From assembly GCA_003557965.1 (NCBI GenBank), contig PWND01000324.1, positions 1 to 14,169 of the forward strand: a stretch of DNA of 14,169 bases. The letters are read 5' to 3'. A program made the position numbers and the translations under genes. Of the stretch, positions 6,840 through 14,166 are shown one piece after another (the first letter of the stretch is position 1; every line of letters begins with the position of its first letter). The DNA comes from Bacteroidales bacterium. GTDB lineage: Bacteria; Bacteroidota; Bacteroidia; Bacteroidales; UBA7960. The notes under the pieces were generated by a model. The model saw nothing but the letters and a program-made list of their open reading frames with translations. It had not been told where the DNA came from and made no database searches.

Positions 6840-8306
6840 ATGGATTCCAGGCAAGAAATAAACTTTAAACTGATTGGAAAGTTTTTGGGGATGCTTTTAG
6901 CAATACTTTCGTTGCTGATGTTTACTTCAATTGCCTGGTCAGTTTTTTATAGCGAACATGAGGCTATTTCTGCATTATTAATTGGCGGTGGAATAACCTT
7001 ATGCAGCGGCTTGATACTTTACCTGTCATGTATAAAGCATGATCATAGAAATATTGGCAAAAAAGAAGGCTACATAACTGTAACCCTTACCTGGATTAGC
7101 ATATCAGCTTTTGGAGCGCTTCCCTTTTATATTTCAGGGGCAATTCCCACCTATACTGATGCTTTTTTTGAAACAATGTCGGGGTTTACTACTACAGGTG
7201 CTACAATATTAAATGATATTGAGGCTGTATCAAAAGATTTGCTTTTCTGGCGTAGTATGACTCAATGGCTCGGTGGAATGGGAATTATTGTATTAACATT
7301 GGCAATTCTGCCAATATTAGGAATTGGCGGTATGCAGTTGTTTGTTGCTGAAGCTCCCGGCACAACACCCAGTAAGCTACACCCCAGGATTACTGAAACA
7401 GCAAAAAGGTTGTGGGGGATTTATGTGATTTTTACAATGACTCAAACATTGCTGCTAATGACCGGTGGCCTTGATTTATTTGATAGTATGTGCCATGCAT
7501 TTACAACTATGGCTACCGGAGGTTTTAGTACTCAAAATGAAAGTATTGCAGCTTTTTCGCCTTATGTTCAGTATATAATAATTCTGTTTATGCTTATTGG
7601 TGGAATTAACTTCTCACTACATTATTATTTACTTAAAGGCCAGTTTAGTAAAGTTCTTAACAATGATGAACTTAAGTTTTATTTAAAACTTATTTTTGGA
7701 GTTACTTTATTATTTTCAATATCCATAATTATATTTTATAGTTCCGGAATTGAAAAAGCTATCAGGGATAGCTTATTTCAAACAATTTCAATAATTACAG
7801 GCACAGGCTATGTTACTGTAGATTATATGAAATGGGAAAACTTTATGTGGTTTGGCATTTTTATGCTGATGTTTACCGGTGGCTGTATTGGCTCAACCAG
7901 TGGTGGCCTTAAAATGATTAGGATTTTGATATTGTTTAAGAATACGAGGCTTGAGTTGAAAAGACTGGTACACCCAATGGCAGTTGTTCCTTTAAAAATC
8001 AACAAAAAAACCATACCTCCTGAAATCCTCCAAAATTTCCTTGCCTATTTTATAATATATATGCTTTTTGTAATTTTTGGGGCATTGATTATGACAGGCT
8101 TTGGCCTTGACTTTAAATCAGCAATAGGCTCAACAGCAGCTACTATTGGAACTATCGGCCCGGGCATTGGCAGCGTGGGCCCTGCTGAAACTTATGCACA
8201 CGTCCATGTTGGCGGAAAATGGATGCTTAGCTTCTTTATGCTGATTGGTAGGCTTGAATTGTTTACAGTATTACTACTGCTTTCTCCAAGTTTTTGGAAA
8301 AAGTAA
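6840..8306 (+). CDS. trkH: Trk potassium transporter membrane subunit TrkH
   Basis: TrkH is the K+ channel-like inner-membrane subunit gated by TrkA. The 488-aa protein has many hydrophobic helices arranged as four pore-loop repeats. The selectivity-filter segments are visible as SGFTTTGAT (114-122), TTMATGGFS (222-230), SIITGTGYVT (317-326) and AATIGTIGPGIG (433-444), with their conserved glycines present. The glycine-rich GGCIGSTSGGLKMIR (347-361) matches the intramembrane loop region conserved in TrkH/KtrB that helps control gating, and R361 is the conserved arginine position by pattern. The C terminus LSPSFWKK matches the usual end of TrkH (TPxFWR-like), so the gene is full length. The start at 6840 is the only nearby ATG in frame. 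Confidence 0.95.
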   Translation: MDSRQEINFKLIGKFLGMLLAILSLLMFTSIAWSVFYSEHEAISALLIGGGITLCSGLILYLSCIKHDHRNIGKKEGYITVTLTWISISAFGALPFYISGAIPTYTDAFFETMSGFTTTGATILNDIEAVSKDLLFWRSMTQWLGGMGIIVLTLAILPILGIGGMQLFVAEAPGTTPSKLHPRITETAKRLWGIYVIFTMTQTLLLMTGGLDLFDSMCHAFTTMATGGFSTQNESIAAFSPYVQYIIILFMLIGGINFSLHYYLLKGQFSKVLNNDELKFYLKLIFGVTLLFSISIIIFYSSGIEKAIRDSLFQTISIITGTGYVTVDYMKWENFMWFGIFMLMFTGGCIGSTSGGLKMIRILILFKNTRLELKRLVHPMAVVPLKINKKTIPPEILQNFLAYFIIYMLFVIFGALIMTGFGLDFKSAIGSTAATIGTIGPGIGSVGPAETYAHVHVGGKWMLSFFMLIGRLELFTVLLLLSPSFWKK

Positions 8307-8317
8307 TTTAAGATAAC

Positions 8318-8339
8318 CGGGAAAAGTGTTGGTTTCCCG
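8318..8339 (+). terminator. Hairpin downstream of trkH, possible weak terminator
   Basis: CGGGAAA (8318-8324) pairs perfectly with TTTCCCG (8333-8339) around an 8-nt loop, 12 nt after the trkH stop. The following bases are CTAAAAATGAG, so there is no U tract as expected for intrinsic termination. It may terminate weakly or protect the mRNA 3' end. The rest of the 110-nt gap to the antitoxin gene is AT-rich. Confidence 0.35.
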
Positions 8340-8393
8340 CTAAAAATGAGCTTAATCAATGGTAATGACTTTAATAATTTGAAAATTTCTATG

Positions 8394-8401
8394 TATCTTT
8401 G
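8394..8401 (+). promoter_or_regulatory. -7 element of the toxin-antitoxin promoter
   Basis: TATCTTTG is an exact TAnnTTTG match ending 15 nt before the antitoxin ATG, giving a very short leader of roughly 9 nt. A TTTG at 8378-8381 is too close (12 nt) to serve as a normal -33 element. It lies after the trkH hairpin, consistent with an independent transcript. Confidence 0.45.
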
Positions 8402-8416
8402 TGTAAAACGTAAATA

Positions 8417-8620
8417 ATGGATACAACAAAACTGCATACAAAAATTAGCTCTTTGCCACCTAATCTGAAATCGGAAGTAAATGATTTTGTTGATTTTCTA
8501 TTGAATAAACGTAGAAAAGAAACAAAGAAAAAAAAACCAAAATTTGGTTGTGCACAAGGTAAAATATATATGTCGCCGGATTTTGATGAACCACTTGACG
8601 ATTTTAAAGATTATATGTAA
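8417..8620 (+). CDS. DUF2281 / VapB-like antitoxin
   Basis: This 67-aa protein matches the pattern of the DUF2281 antitoxin family. It has an N-terminal helix SSLPPNLKSEVNDFVDFLLN (11-30), a lysine-rich linker (KETKKKKPK, 34-42), and the conserved tail FGCAQGKIYMSPDFDEPLDDF (43-63) that in family members wraps around the toxin. Members of this family sit directly upstream of PIN-domain VapC toxins and neutralise them by blocking the active site. Here the last base of the antitoxin stop codon (8620) is the first base of the toxin ATG, a translationally coupled arrangement. The antitoxin frame is intact although the toxin is broken. Confidence 0.85.
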   Translation: MDTTKLHTKISSLPPNLKSEVNDFVDFLLNKRRKETKKKKPKFGCAQGKIYMSPDFDEPLDDFKDYM

Positions 8621-9004
8621 TGGAATTACTTCTCGATACACACACGCTAATTTGGTTTCTAAATGGTGATAAAAATTTGTCAAAAAAAAGCAAAAACAAC
8701 CATAGAAAACATAGATAATACTAAATTAATTAGCATCGCTTCTATATGGGAAATTGCCATAAAAATCAGTTTGAAAAAATTAAAAATTCCCAAAGGTTTT
8801 AAGCACCTTTTGGATTTGATTGAAGAAAATGGTTTTGAAATACTTCCAATATCAGCGGAACATACTATTATTGTATCTAATTTGGAATTTATTCACCGTG
8901 ACCCTTTTGATAGATTGTTAATTGCACAAAGCATGAATAATGGCCTGGCAATTGTAACAAGAGATAACAATATAAAGAAATATAATGTTCCGACAGTTTG
9001 GTGA
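8620..9004 (+). pseudogene. VapC-type PIN-domain toxin, split by a +1 frameshift
   Basis: The ATG at 8620 begins MELLLDTHTLIWFLNG, the canonical start of a VapC RNase toxin, but this frame stops at 8716-8718 after 32 codons. The rest of the toxin continues in the next frame to 9004: ISIASIWEIAIKIS, HRDPFDRLLIAQ and AIVTRDNNI. Removing one A from the A8 tract at 8682-8689 joins the two parts into a 127-aa protein with all PIN acidic residues in place: D6, E44, D97 and D115 (with D94 beside them). That length is normal for VapC. An ATG at 8663 opens the second frame, but that product would lack D6 and the first strand, so it is not expected to be an active nuclease. The break may be true decay, a reversible homopolymer length change, slippage during transcription, or a sequencing error. 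VapC toxins generally cleave tRNA or rRNA. Confidence 0.85.
8682..8689 (+). repeat. A8 homopolymer tract at the VapC frame break
   Basis: Eight consecutive A residues lie after codon 20 of the toxin. Seven would restore the full frame. Tracts of this length are known sites for replication slippage and RNA polymerase slippage. Confidence 0.9.
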
Positions 9005-9083
9005 AAATCCTGAAAAATAGTTTCACCAGGAACATAAAATTTTCTCCGGTTCCAGTAAAAACAAAAAGCTGTTTAGTATTCGC

Positions 9084-9509
9084 TTATTCTTCTGATTTAA
9101 ACCAATCATAGGCTTCTTCAGGCGTGCCAAATAACTTAAGGGGAAGCCCAAACTTATTGGTGGCTTTTAAAATTAAATTTAAATAGTACTTTTTGAATAC
9201 GTTTGCATCAGTGATTACTGATGCACGCTTAAGGCCTTGCTCAATTGCCCGCTGAATAGCTACCTGCTCAAACCACTTCCTGTCGTTTGGATTTACTACT
9301 CCTTGTTTTCTCAAGTCTGCAATAAAGTTTTCAACAGGTAAATCAGAGTCGCGCTGATAATCCAAAACTCTGAGATAGGTGCTTCTGTAATTCTCTGAAC
9401 TGATTTGGCCGTTCCATACTACTTTTATCAGCTTATACTCGGGAACATAAGTTGCCTTTACGTAACTTTCCTCCAGGATCATTACTTCTTCCAATACTTG
9501 TGTTTCCAT
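9084..9509 (-). CDS. STAS-like (SpoIIAA-like) small protein, 141 aa
   Basis: The protein is soluble with no signal peptide. Its layout suggests the alpha/beta SpoIIAA-like fold. A strand pair IKVVWNGQISSENYRSTY (28-45) is followed by a helix, then NFIADLRKQGVVNPND (61-76), where a strand and loop carry the aspartate position used for phosphorylation in true STAS antagonists, then a helix, a strand ASVITDANVF (96-105), and the C-terminal LFGTPEEAYDWFK (126-138), which matches the FxxxxEAxxWL ending common in this group. Many Bacteroidota genomes carry such single-domain proteins of unknown role, so a regulatory or ligand-binding job is only an inference. The residues 1-15 are acidic and probably flexible. 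It is transcribed leftward and converges on the toxin-antitoxin locus. Confidence 0.65.
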   Translation of the reverse strand: METQVLEEVMILEESYVKATYVPEYKLIKVVWNGQISSENYRSTYLRVLDYQRDSDLPVENFIADLRKQGVVNPNDRKWFEQVAIQRAIEQGLKRASVITDANVFKKYYLNLILKATNKFGLPLKLFGTPEEAYDWFKSEE

Positions 9510-9849
9510 AATATATATTTTTAGGTTTGCAATTTATTTTAAATGTACGCTTGTTTAAAAGTAGTTTTAATTTTCTAAAAAACCTAATAATTCAGGGATT
9601 TTTATAGTAAACTTCTGAAATATGGCTGTGAAGAATTGATTTTGTTTAGAGAAATATTGCATATATCCGCTTAATTATGATTTTTATATAAAAACAAGAC
9701 CAAGAGTTAATATATGTTAAATATTTCTTATTTTAGCCATAAACAAGAATGCAAGAATTAATAAATTCTAAATAAACAAAATGTTATTGAGCGTGTTGAA
9801 ATAATAAGTATTTTTGTAAGTTGTGTTTATATAATAAAAACTTTGTTAT
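9510..9849. other. AT-rich intergenic region, 340 nt
   Basis: This stretch between the leftward STAS-like gene and the rightward M20 gene has no convincing ORF. It holds the M20 promoter (9787-9816), a near-consensus leftward -7 element TACATTTA (minus strand, 9547 to 9540) that may serve the STAS-like gene, and a short inverted repeat AGAATT-AATA-AATTCT near 9755-9770. I see no riboswitch or RNA gene. Confidence 0.6.
9787..9816 (+). promoter_or_regulatory. Promoter for the M20 peptidase gene
   Basis: TTG (9787-9789) and TATTTTTG (9809-9816) are separated by 19 nt, matching Bacteroidota -33 and -7 elements in sequence and spacing. Initiation near 9823 gives a leader of about 27 nt. Confidence 0.55.
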
Positions 9850-11331
9850 ATGATGTTTTTTACTTCTCGAATTTTATATAAATTTTCATTTAAATTATTA
9901 GCAATACCGGTTATATTATTTAGTAATTTAGTATTTTGTAATGAAAAGCATGACTTACAAGATGTTAGTTATTATAAAGTACCCGAACTTTTATTAAGTG
10001 AATATATTAAATACCCATCTGTAACGGGTGTTGAAAAAGAAGCTGGCAAGTATTTTGCTGAAATTAGCCGTAAAGTAGGATTACATGTCAGGGTTTTTAC
10101 AGATGAAATTGATAGTTATAACTTCTCAGCATCTTTATACCCCCTTGATATGGGGAAGCCAAATATTATATTACTAAACCATATCGATGTTGTTCCGGCT
10201 GGTGATATTTCCTTATGGGAACATCCGCCGTTTTCAGGCAAAATAGTTGATGGAGAAGTATGGGGTAGGGGAGCAATTGATAATAAAGGCATGGCAATAA
10301 TGCAATTGTTATCACTGGCTAAGTTTGTGAATATTGCAAAAGAAGAGGAGTTACCTTATAATGTAACAATGTTATCTGTGTCAAACGAGGAAACAGGAGG
10401 TACTCTTGGTGCTAAAATTATTGTAGAGGAATATCTTGAAGAACTTAATCCCGTTGTGGTTTTTGGTGAAGGTGGTACAGGTATATTGGGGGCTTTAAAA
10501 TCTGATGAAAACTTTCCATTTTTTGGTATTTCTATAGCTCAAAAGAGAGGCCTTTGGTTTGCAATTGAAGCATCTAATATGCTATCAGGGCATGGCTCTA
10601 TGCCACGAAACCAATATCCAAACAGAGAAGTCGTAATGGCCAGCAAAGCGTTGCTTGATGCAAAGCCGCAAATTATTTTGACTGACCCTGTAAAGGATAT
10701 GATCAGAGAATTTAGTAAGTATGAAACAGGTAGAAGGAAATTTGTTTTAAGAAATATCCGGTTCTTTGCTCCGTTTTTCTCTAAAACACTTCGTGAAGAT
10801 GCTTTACTATCTGCTATGATTACAAATACGATGACTCTTACAAACCTTTCCAGTACCCCGGGTGCCGACAACCAGGTTGCAAGTGAAGCCAGGGCAGTAT
10901 TTGACTGCAGGCTTCTGCCGCATACAAGCACTGAAAAGTTTCTTGATTATGTAAAAGACAAGATTAAAGACTATGATGTTACATTAACAGTAATTCATGA
11001 AACACCAGATGCACCGGTTTCTGAAAAAGGCGTACATTATGACAATCTGGCACAAGCTGTAAGAAGTGCTCACGGAGATGTTGGCGTTGCACCTTTGCTA
11101 TTTCTCGCTAATAATGATAATGCATACTTCAGAATTCATGGAATACCGGCTTATGGTTTGTTCCCCGCAGTTTTAACAGAAGAACTCATGGAAACAATTC
11201 ACATGGCTAATGAAAGAGTCCCTGTACAAGCTTTGTATGATGGAATAGAAGTATATAACCACCTTATTAAAATTTATATGGGTTGGGATGATAGCTTTAA
11301 GCTTAAAGAAGAGTTAAGCATTAGTAAATAA
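9850..11331 (+). CDS. Exported M20 family metallopeptidase (PM20D1/carboxypeptidase S-like)
   Basis: The 493-aa protein is a di-zinc amidohydrolase of peptidase family M20. The metal-site motifs are NHIDVVP (110-116; H111, catalytic-partner D113), GRGAIDNKG (139-147; bridging D144), SNEETGG (178-184; catalytic base E180, ligand E181), FGEGG (205-209; third-ligand position E207) and C-terminal H451 in ETIHMANERVP. SGHGSMPRN (about 242-250) begins the dimerisation domain with its conserved histidine. The WEHPPFSGKIVDGEVWGRG stretch is characteristic of the carboxypeptidase S/PM20D1 branch, which acts on peptides or N-acyl amino acids. The N terminus is basic then hydrophobic (about residues 9-29), indicating export to the periplasm. 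C30 follows LVF, a poor lipobox, so ordinary signal peptidase cleavage is more likely. Two ATG codons are adjacent (9850, 9853) and either may be used. Substrate is unknown. Confidence 0.88.
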   Translation: MMFFTSRILYKFSFKLLAIPVILFSNLVFCNEKHDLQDVSYYKVPELLLSEYIKYPSVTGVEKEAGKYFAEISRKVGLHVRVFTDEIDSYNFSASLYPLDMGKPNIILLNHIDVVPAGDISLWEHPPFSGKIVDGEVWGRGAIDNKGMAIMQLLSLAKFVNIAKEEELPYNVTMLSVSNEETGGTLGAKIIVEEYLEELNPVVVFGEGGTGILGALKSDENFPFFGISIAQKRGLWFAIEASNMLSGHGSMPRNQYPNREVVMASKALLDAKPQIILTDPVKDMIREFSKYETGRRKFVLRNIRFFAPFFSKTLREDALLSAMITNTMTLTNLSSTPGADNQVASEARAVFDCRLLPHTSTEKFLDYVKDKIKDYDVTLTVIHETPDAPVSEKGVHYDNLAQAVRSAHGDVGVAPLLFLANNDNAYFRIHGIPAYGLFPAVLTEELMETIHMANERVPVQALYDGIEVYNHLIKIYMGWDDSFKLKEELSISK

Positions 11332-11335
11332 GTTT

Positions 11336-13105
11336 CTATATAGTTTCGTCGGTTCTGATATGCCCTTCTTGTTCTAATAACACCATAAGTGCTTTGCATG
11401 CAGCTTCAATGTTTATACCTCTGCTAATCAGTTTTTGCCCTTTGTATATATTAACCTTGCCTTTAGCCGCGCCTACTAAACCGTAATCTGCGTCAGCCAT
11501 TTCTCCAATGCCGTTTACTGTGCAACCCATTACTGCAATCTTTAAACCCGGCAATTCCGGTAATTCTGATTTAACCTCTCGCAATAGCTTTTGTAAGTCA
11601 AAAGTCGTCCTTGAACAGGTAGGACAAGATATATAGTCCGTTTTTTCCTTCCTTATTCCTGAAGCCTGGTATAAAGAAAAGATGGTTCTGACAACTGACG
11701 AACTATCTAAATCGTCGCATGTAATAAATAATCCTTGAATCTTCCCTAATAATAACAAGCTCCCGAAATCTAATGATAACTTTATTCCTAAATCATCTGG
11801 TTTGTTTTCACTATATGAATGCTTAATGGCCACAGGGAATTCTGTTTCTGACGATAATAATTCTTCAATATCGCTTAAACTCAATGAATCATTTATATCT
11901 GCTAAAACTATGATGTTCTTTCTTTTTTTGTTAATCTTTAAAAAAGCCTCTCTATTTCCGGCGTATATGAATTTTACTTTATCATCATTGGATGAACTAT
12001 CTTCAATTGGAGTTTTAATAAGCCGGTAAACGTTTTTACTTAATACCCAATCTTTATTATCTGTTAAGTATAAATTATCTGAAGAAATTTTTGACGGCTC
12101 TTTTAGCCAAATAACATCAGCTTCATTTTTTTGGCTTTTATTGCTTATGTTTTGCTCGCTGATAACAATAGCATTTTGGCGGCCGGGCAAATCAAACCTT
12201 TTTCTTACTTTATATTTTGGAGGTTTAAATGAAGCGTTATTCTTTTTTGACTCAAACAAATCCTTAAAGGGGCCTGTAATACTTTTCGCTACAGGTATTT
12301 CATTTTCAGGAGGCTCGCTAAGGCTAACTCTTACAGTATCTCCAATTCCCCATTTTAACAAAGTGCTGATTCCAACAGCTGACTTAAGCCTTCCGTCTTC
12401 TCCTTCTCCTGCTTCAGTTACTCCAATATGCATTGGACATAAAATATCTTCCTCAAGCAGAATTTCCGACATGCGCCCGTATGCTTGTATCATTAGCAAA
12501 GGATTGCTGGCTTTTAAAGAAATCACTGAGTTCCTGAATCCATGATATTCAAAAACTTTCAAAAACTCTAAAGTTGATTGAGCAAGTGCTTCGGGGGTAT
12601 AGCCGTATTTTTTTATTATCCTTTCAGATAGTGAACCATAATTTGTACCTATCCTTATTGCAGTGCCGTATTCTTTACATACCTTAATTAGTGGAAGTAG
12701 TTTATTATTCAGTGCTTCTAATTCTGCCTCTGAAGAATAGCTTTTCGTATTTTTTGTTTGTGACCTTTTTCCTATTGTATAATTACCCGGATTGATTCTT
12801 ACTTTTTCAACTATTTTTGCTGCTTCTACAGCAATCTCAGGCCTGTAATGAATGTCAGCTATTAAGGGATTGTTGTAACCGGAACAGGATAAGTTCTTTT
12901 TAATATTTTTTAAATGCTCAACATCGCTCATGCCCGGAATACTGATTCTTACGTAATCTGCTCCGGCATCAAATATTCGCTTACTTTGCTCCACAGTGGC
13001 ATTTACATCACCTGTACTGGTGCTGGTCATTGATTGCAACCTTACAGGATAGTGTAAACCCAATGGAATATTGCCAATATTTACTTGTCTTGATGGAAAA
13101 CGCAT
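11336..13105 (-). CDS. ispG: 4-hydroxy-3-methylbut-2-en-1-yl diphosphate synthase, long form
   Basis: IspG (GcpE) carries out the penultimate step of the MEP isoprenoid pathway, reductively converting methylerythritol cyclodiphosphate to HMBPP with a [4Fe-4S] cluster. The N-terminal TIM barrel (about 1-290) shows QSMTSTST (24-31), DIHYRPE (84-90), RINPGN (103-108) and RIGTNYGSLS (151-160). The C-terminal reductase-like domain carries the cluster ligands C494 and C497 in SCPTCSRTTF, C528 in MGCTVNGIGE and E535. Between them lies a roughly 200-residue insertion (about 290-490), the extra domain known from plant, Chlamydia and Bacteroidota enzymes and absent from the roughly 370-aa E. coli form. 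The insertion is lysine- and serine-rich and more variable. The gene ends 4 nt from the M20 stop, tail to tail. A -7 element lies about 20 nt upstream of its start. Confidence 0.96.
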   Translation of the reverse strand: MRFPSRQVNIGNIPLGLHYPVRLQSMTSTSTGDVNATVEQSKRIFDAGADYVRISIPGMSDVEHLKNIKKNLSCSGYNNPLIADIHYRPEIAVEAAKIVEKVRINPGNYTIGKRSQTKNTKSYSSEAELEALNNKLLPLIKVCKEYGTAIRIGTNYGSLSERIIKKYGYTPEALAQSTLEFLKVFEYHGFRNSVISLKASNPLLMIQAYGRMSEILLEEDILCPMHIGVTEAGEGEDGRLKSAVGISTLLKWGIGDTVRVSLSEPPENEIPVAKSITGPFKDLFESKKNNASFKPPKYKVRKRFDLPGRQNAIVISEQNISNKSQKNEADVIWLKEPSKISSDNLYLTDNKDWVLSKNVYRLIKTPIEDSSSNDDKVKFIYAGNREAFLKINKKRKNIIVLADINDSLSLSDIEELLSSETEFPVAIKHSYSENKPDDLGIKLSLDFGSLLLLGKIQGLFITCDDLDSSSVVRTIFSLYQASGIRKEKTDYISCPTCSRTTFDLQKLLREVKSELPELPGLKIAVMGCTVNGIGEMADADYGLVGAAKGKVNIYKGQKLISRGINIEAACKALMVLLEQEGHIRTDETI

Positions 13106-13123
13106 TTAAAATGTATTGATTTA

Positions 13124-13131
13124 CAAAATTA
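13124..13131 (-). promoter_or_regulatory. -7 element upstream of ispG
   Basis: On the minus strand TAATTTTG is an exact TAnnTTTG match, the same octamer as in the peroxidase promoter. It would start transcription near 13117, about 12 nt ahead of the ATG. No -33 TTG is seen at the usual distance. The gene may also be read through from wbqC, which ends only 53 nt upstream. Confidence 0.4.
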
Positions 13132-13158
13132 TTAAAATAAATAATCAGGAGCAGAATA

Positions 13159-13800
13159 TTATGTTGTCTTTACCTTTACTTGATTTATGTAGTCGGGAAG
13201 TTCAGGCCCAAGGTTAAATATTAAATCTATTACTGACAGGTTCGCTTTAAAACCAAACTTGTCAGTAAAAACCTGGTTATATGGCGGAAAATACAATTTG
13301 GTAGTATTGCTGCCTTTCGGACAAATGCTATATCTCAGGTCTGTTAGGCTTTCAGGACGGTGAACATATTCGTTGGTGTAGTTTATATCTTTGTTAATTC
13401 CAAACTCTTTTAATATGCTGGATAGTATTTCGGTATTCATGTTGATTAATAGCGACAAATCATTCTGTTTATCAAAAAATTGACTTACAAAATCTTCATA
13501 ATATATAAAAAAAGGCGCTTTACTATAGGCTGTTTTTATTGCCCGCCAGTGCTTTTTTTGCCAGTTGTAAGTGTTATGTGTAATTATTTCGTGTACCTTG
13601 GTTTTGTTCCCATTTACTTTTTTCACAGGAATAATTAAGTCCAATTCACCATTCGAAGTCATTATTTTACAACGGTTTCTCCAGGTTTGTTTAGGATATG
13701 TCTCATGCCTTTCAATAAAGGCATTTTTACTGTTTAATAAGTAAAAAATATATTCAACCGGTGGCAGATAAGCAGTTGATAAAAAAATACCATGATACAT
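13159..13800 (-). CDS. WbqC family protein
   Basis: The 213-aa product matches the WbqC-like family, found in polysaccharide clusters and also as solitary genes across Bacteroidota; the biochemical role is not settled. Family landmarks are FLSTAYLPPVEYI (6-18), WRNRCKI (40-46) with a following strand LDLIIPV (53-59), NWQKKHWRAIKTAYSKAPFF (79-98) and the C-terminal PYNQVFTDKFGF followed by NLSVIDLIFNLGPE. The frame is open to an ATG at 13926, but the 42 extra residues are not family-like, while the ATG at 13800 puts the first conserved strand at residue 6 as usual. A candidate promoter lies between the two ATGs and also supports the shorter form. It precedes ispG by 53 nt on the same strand. 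Confidence 0.88.
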   Translation of the reverse strand: MYHGIFLSTAYLPPVEYIFYLLNSKNAFIERHETYPKQTWRNRCKIMTSNGELDLIIPVKKVNGNKTKVHEIITHNTYNWQKKHWRAIKTAYSKAPFFIYYEDFVSQFFDKQNDLSLLINMNTEILSSILKEFGINKDINYTNEYVHRPESLTDLRYSICPKGSNTTKLYFPPYNQVFTDKFGFKANLSVIDLIFNLGPELPDYINQVKVKTT

Positions 13801-13817
13801 ATTATCGTAATTTCTTG

Positions 13818-13850
13818 CGAATTTAATAATATTTGAACCTTGATTGCAAA
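13818..13850 (-). promoter_or_regulatory. Candidate wbqC promoter
   Basis: On the minus strand TTTG (13850 to 13847) and TAAATTCG (13825 to 13818) are 21 nt apart. The -7 element has one mismatch to TAnnTTTG. A start near 13812 would give a leader of about 12 to 15 nt before the ATG at 13800. Confidence 0.35.
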
Positions 13851-13971
13851 TGAGGGTTGTTAATATTTTTACATAATAAGCTCTCATAATCTTAATAATT
13901 ATTTCAATCGCTTTCTCGCAAAGCAAAACACCTGAAAGCGTTGATACTTCTTGCTATTTTAAAAAAGCACC

Positions 13972-14023
13972 TGTCATTTCAAATGTTCAGGCCCGGGCTT
14001 TGGGTCGTTGATGTGGAATGACA
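13972..14023. repeat. Imperfect inverted repeat with GC-rich core
   Basis: TGTCATTTC (13972-13980) pairs with GGAATGACA (14015-14023), nine positions with one G-T wobble, enclosing a 34-nt interior with the palindrome GCCCGGGC (13991-13998). The GC-rich core and the intergenic setting resemble a degenerate intergenic palindromic repeat. It could also act as an RNA hairpin. Confidence 0.45.
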
Positions 14024-14098
14024 ATTGATATTTCTTCTTGTTTAGCCTATGCTGTTGAAAACCTGATTCATAATGTTTTTGTTAAATCAAATGATTTT

Positions 14099-14120
14099 GG
14101 GACAGGTCAAGCCCTGTCCC
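14099..14120. repeat. REP-like hairpin, copy 1
   Basis: GGGACAGG (14099-14106) and CCTGTCCC (14113-14120) form a perfect 8-bp stem around the loop TCAAGC. The element shares loop and loop-closing GG/CC pairs with the next hairpin. Confidence 0.7.
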
Positions 14121-14146
14121 TACCATTATGCAATCTGTTGTCAATA

Positions 14147-14166
14147 AGGTCGGTCAAGCCCGACCT
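14147..14166. repeat. REP-like hairpin, copy 2
   Basis: AGGTCGG (14147-14153) and CCGACCT (14160-14166) form a perfect 7-bp stem around the same TCAAGC loop as copy 1, 26 nt downstream of it. The outer stem sequence differs from copy 1 on both sides in a way that keeps pairing. Confidence 0.7.

Noticed and set aside
8663..9004. Independent 113-aa PIN protein starting at 8663
   Set aside because: The natural VapC start, with catalytic D6, is at 8620 in the other frame; the first nine residues of this version are shadow translation across the frame break.
9935..9942. Lipobox at C30 of the M20 protein
   Set aside because: The residues before the cysteine are LVF, and phenylalanine at the -1 position is a poor fit to a lipobox.
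10539..10931. Antisense 130-aa ORF inside the M20 gene
   Set aside because: No recognisable domain, and it lies fully within a well-supported gene on the other strand.
12141..12545. Antisense 134-aa ORF inside ispG
   Set aside because: It mirrors conserved ispG coding sequence and has no family features.
13801..13926. N-terminal 42-residue extension of the WbqC protein
   Set aside because: The residues are not family-like, and the ATG at 13800 aligns with the usual WbqC start.
14099..14166. CRISPR array
   Set aside because: There are only two hairpins with differing stems and no constant repeat with regular spacers.
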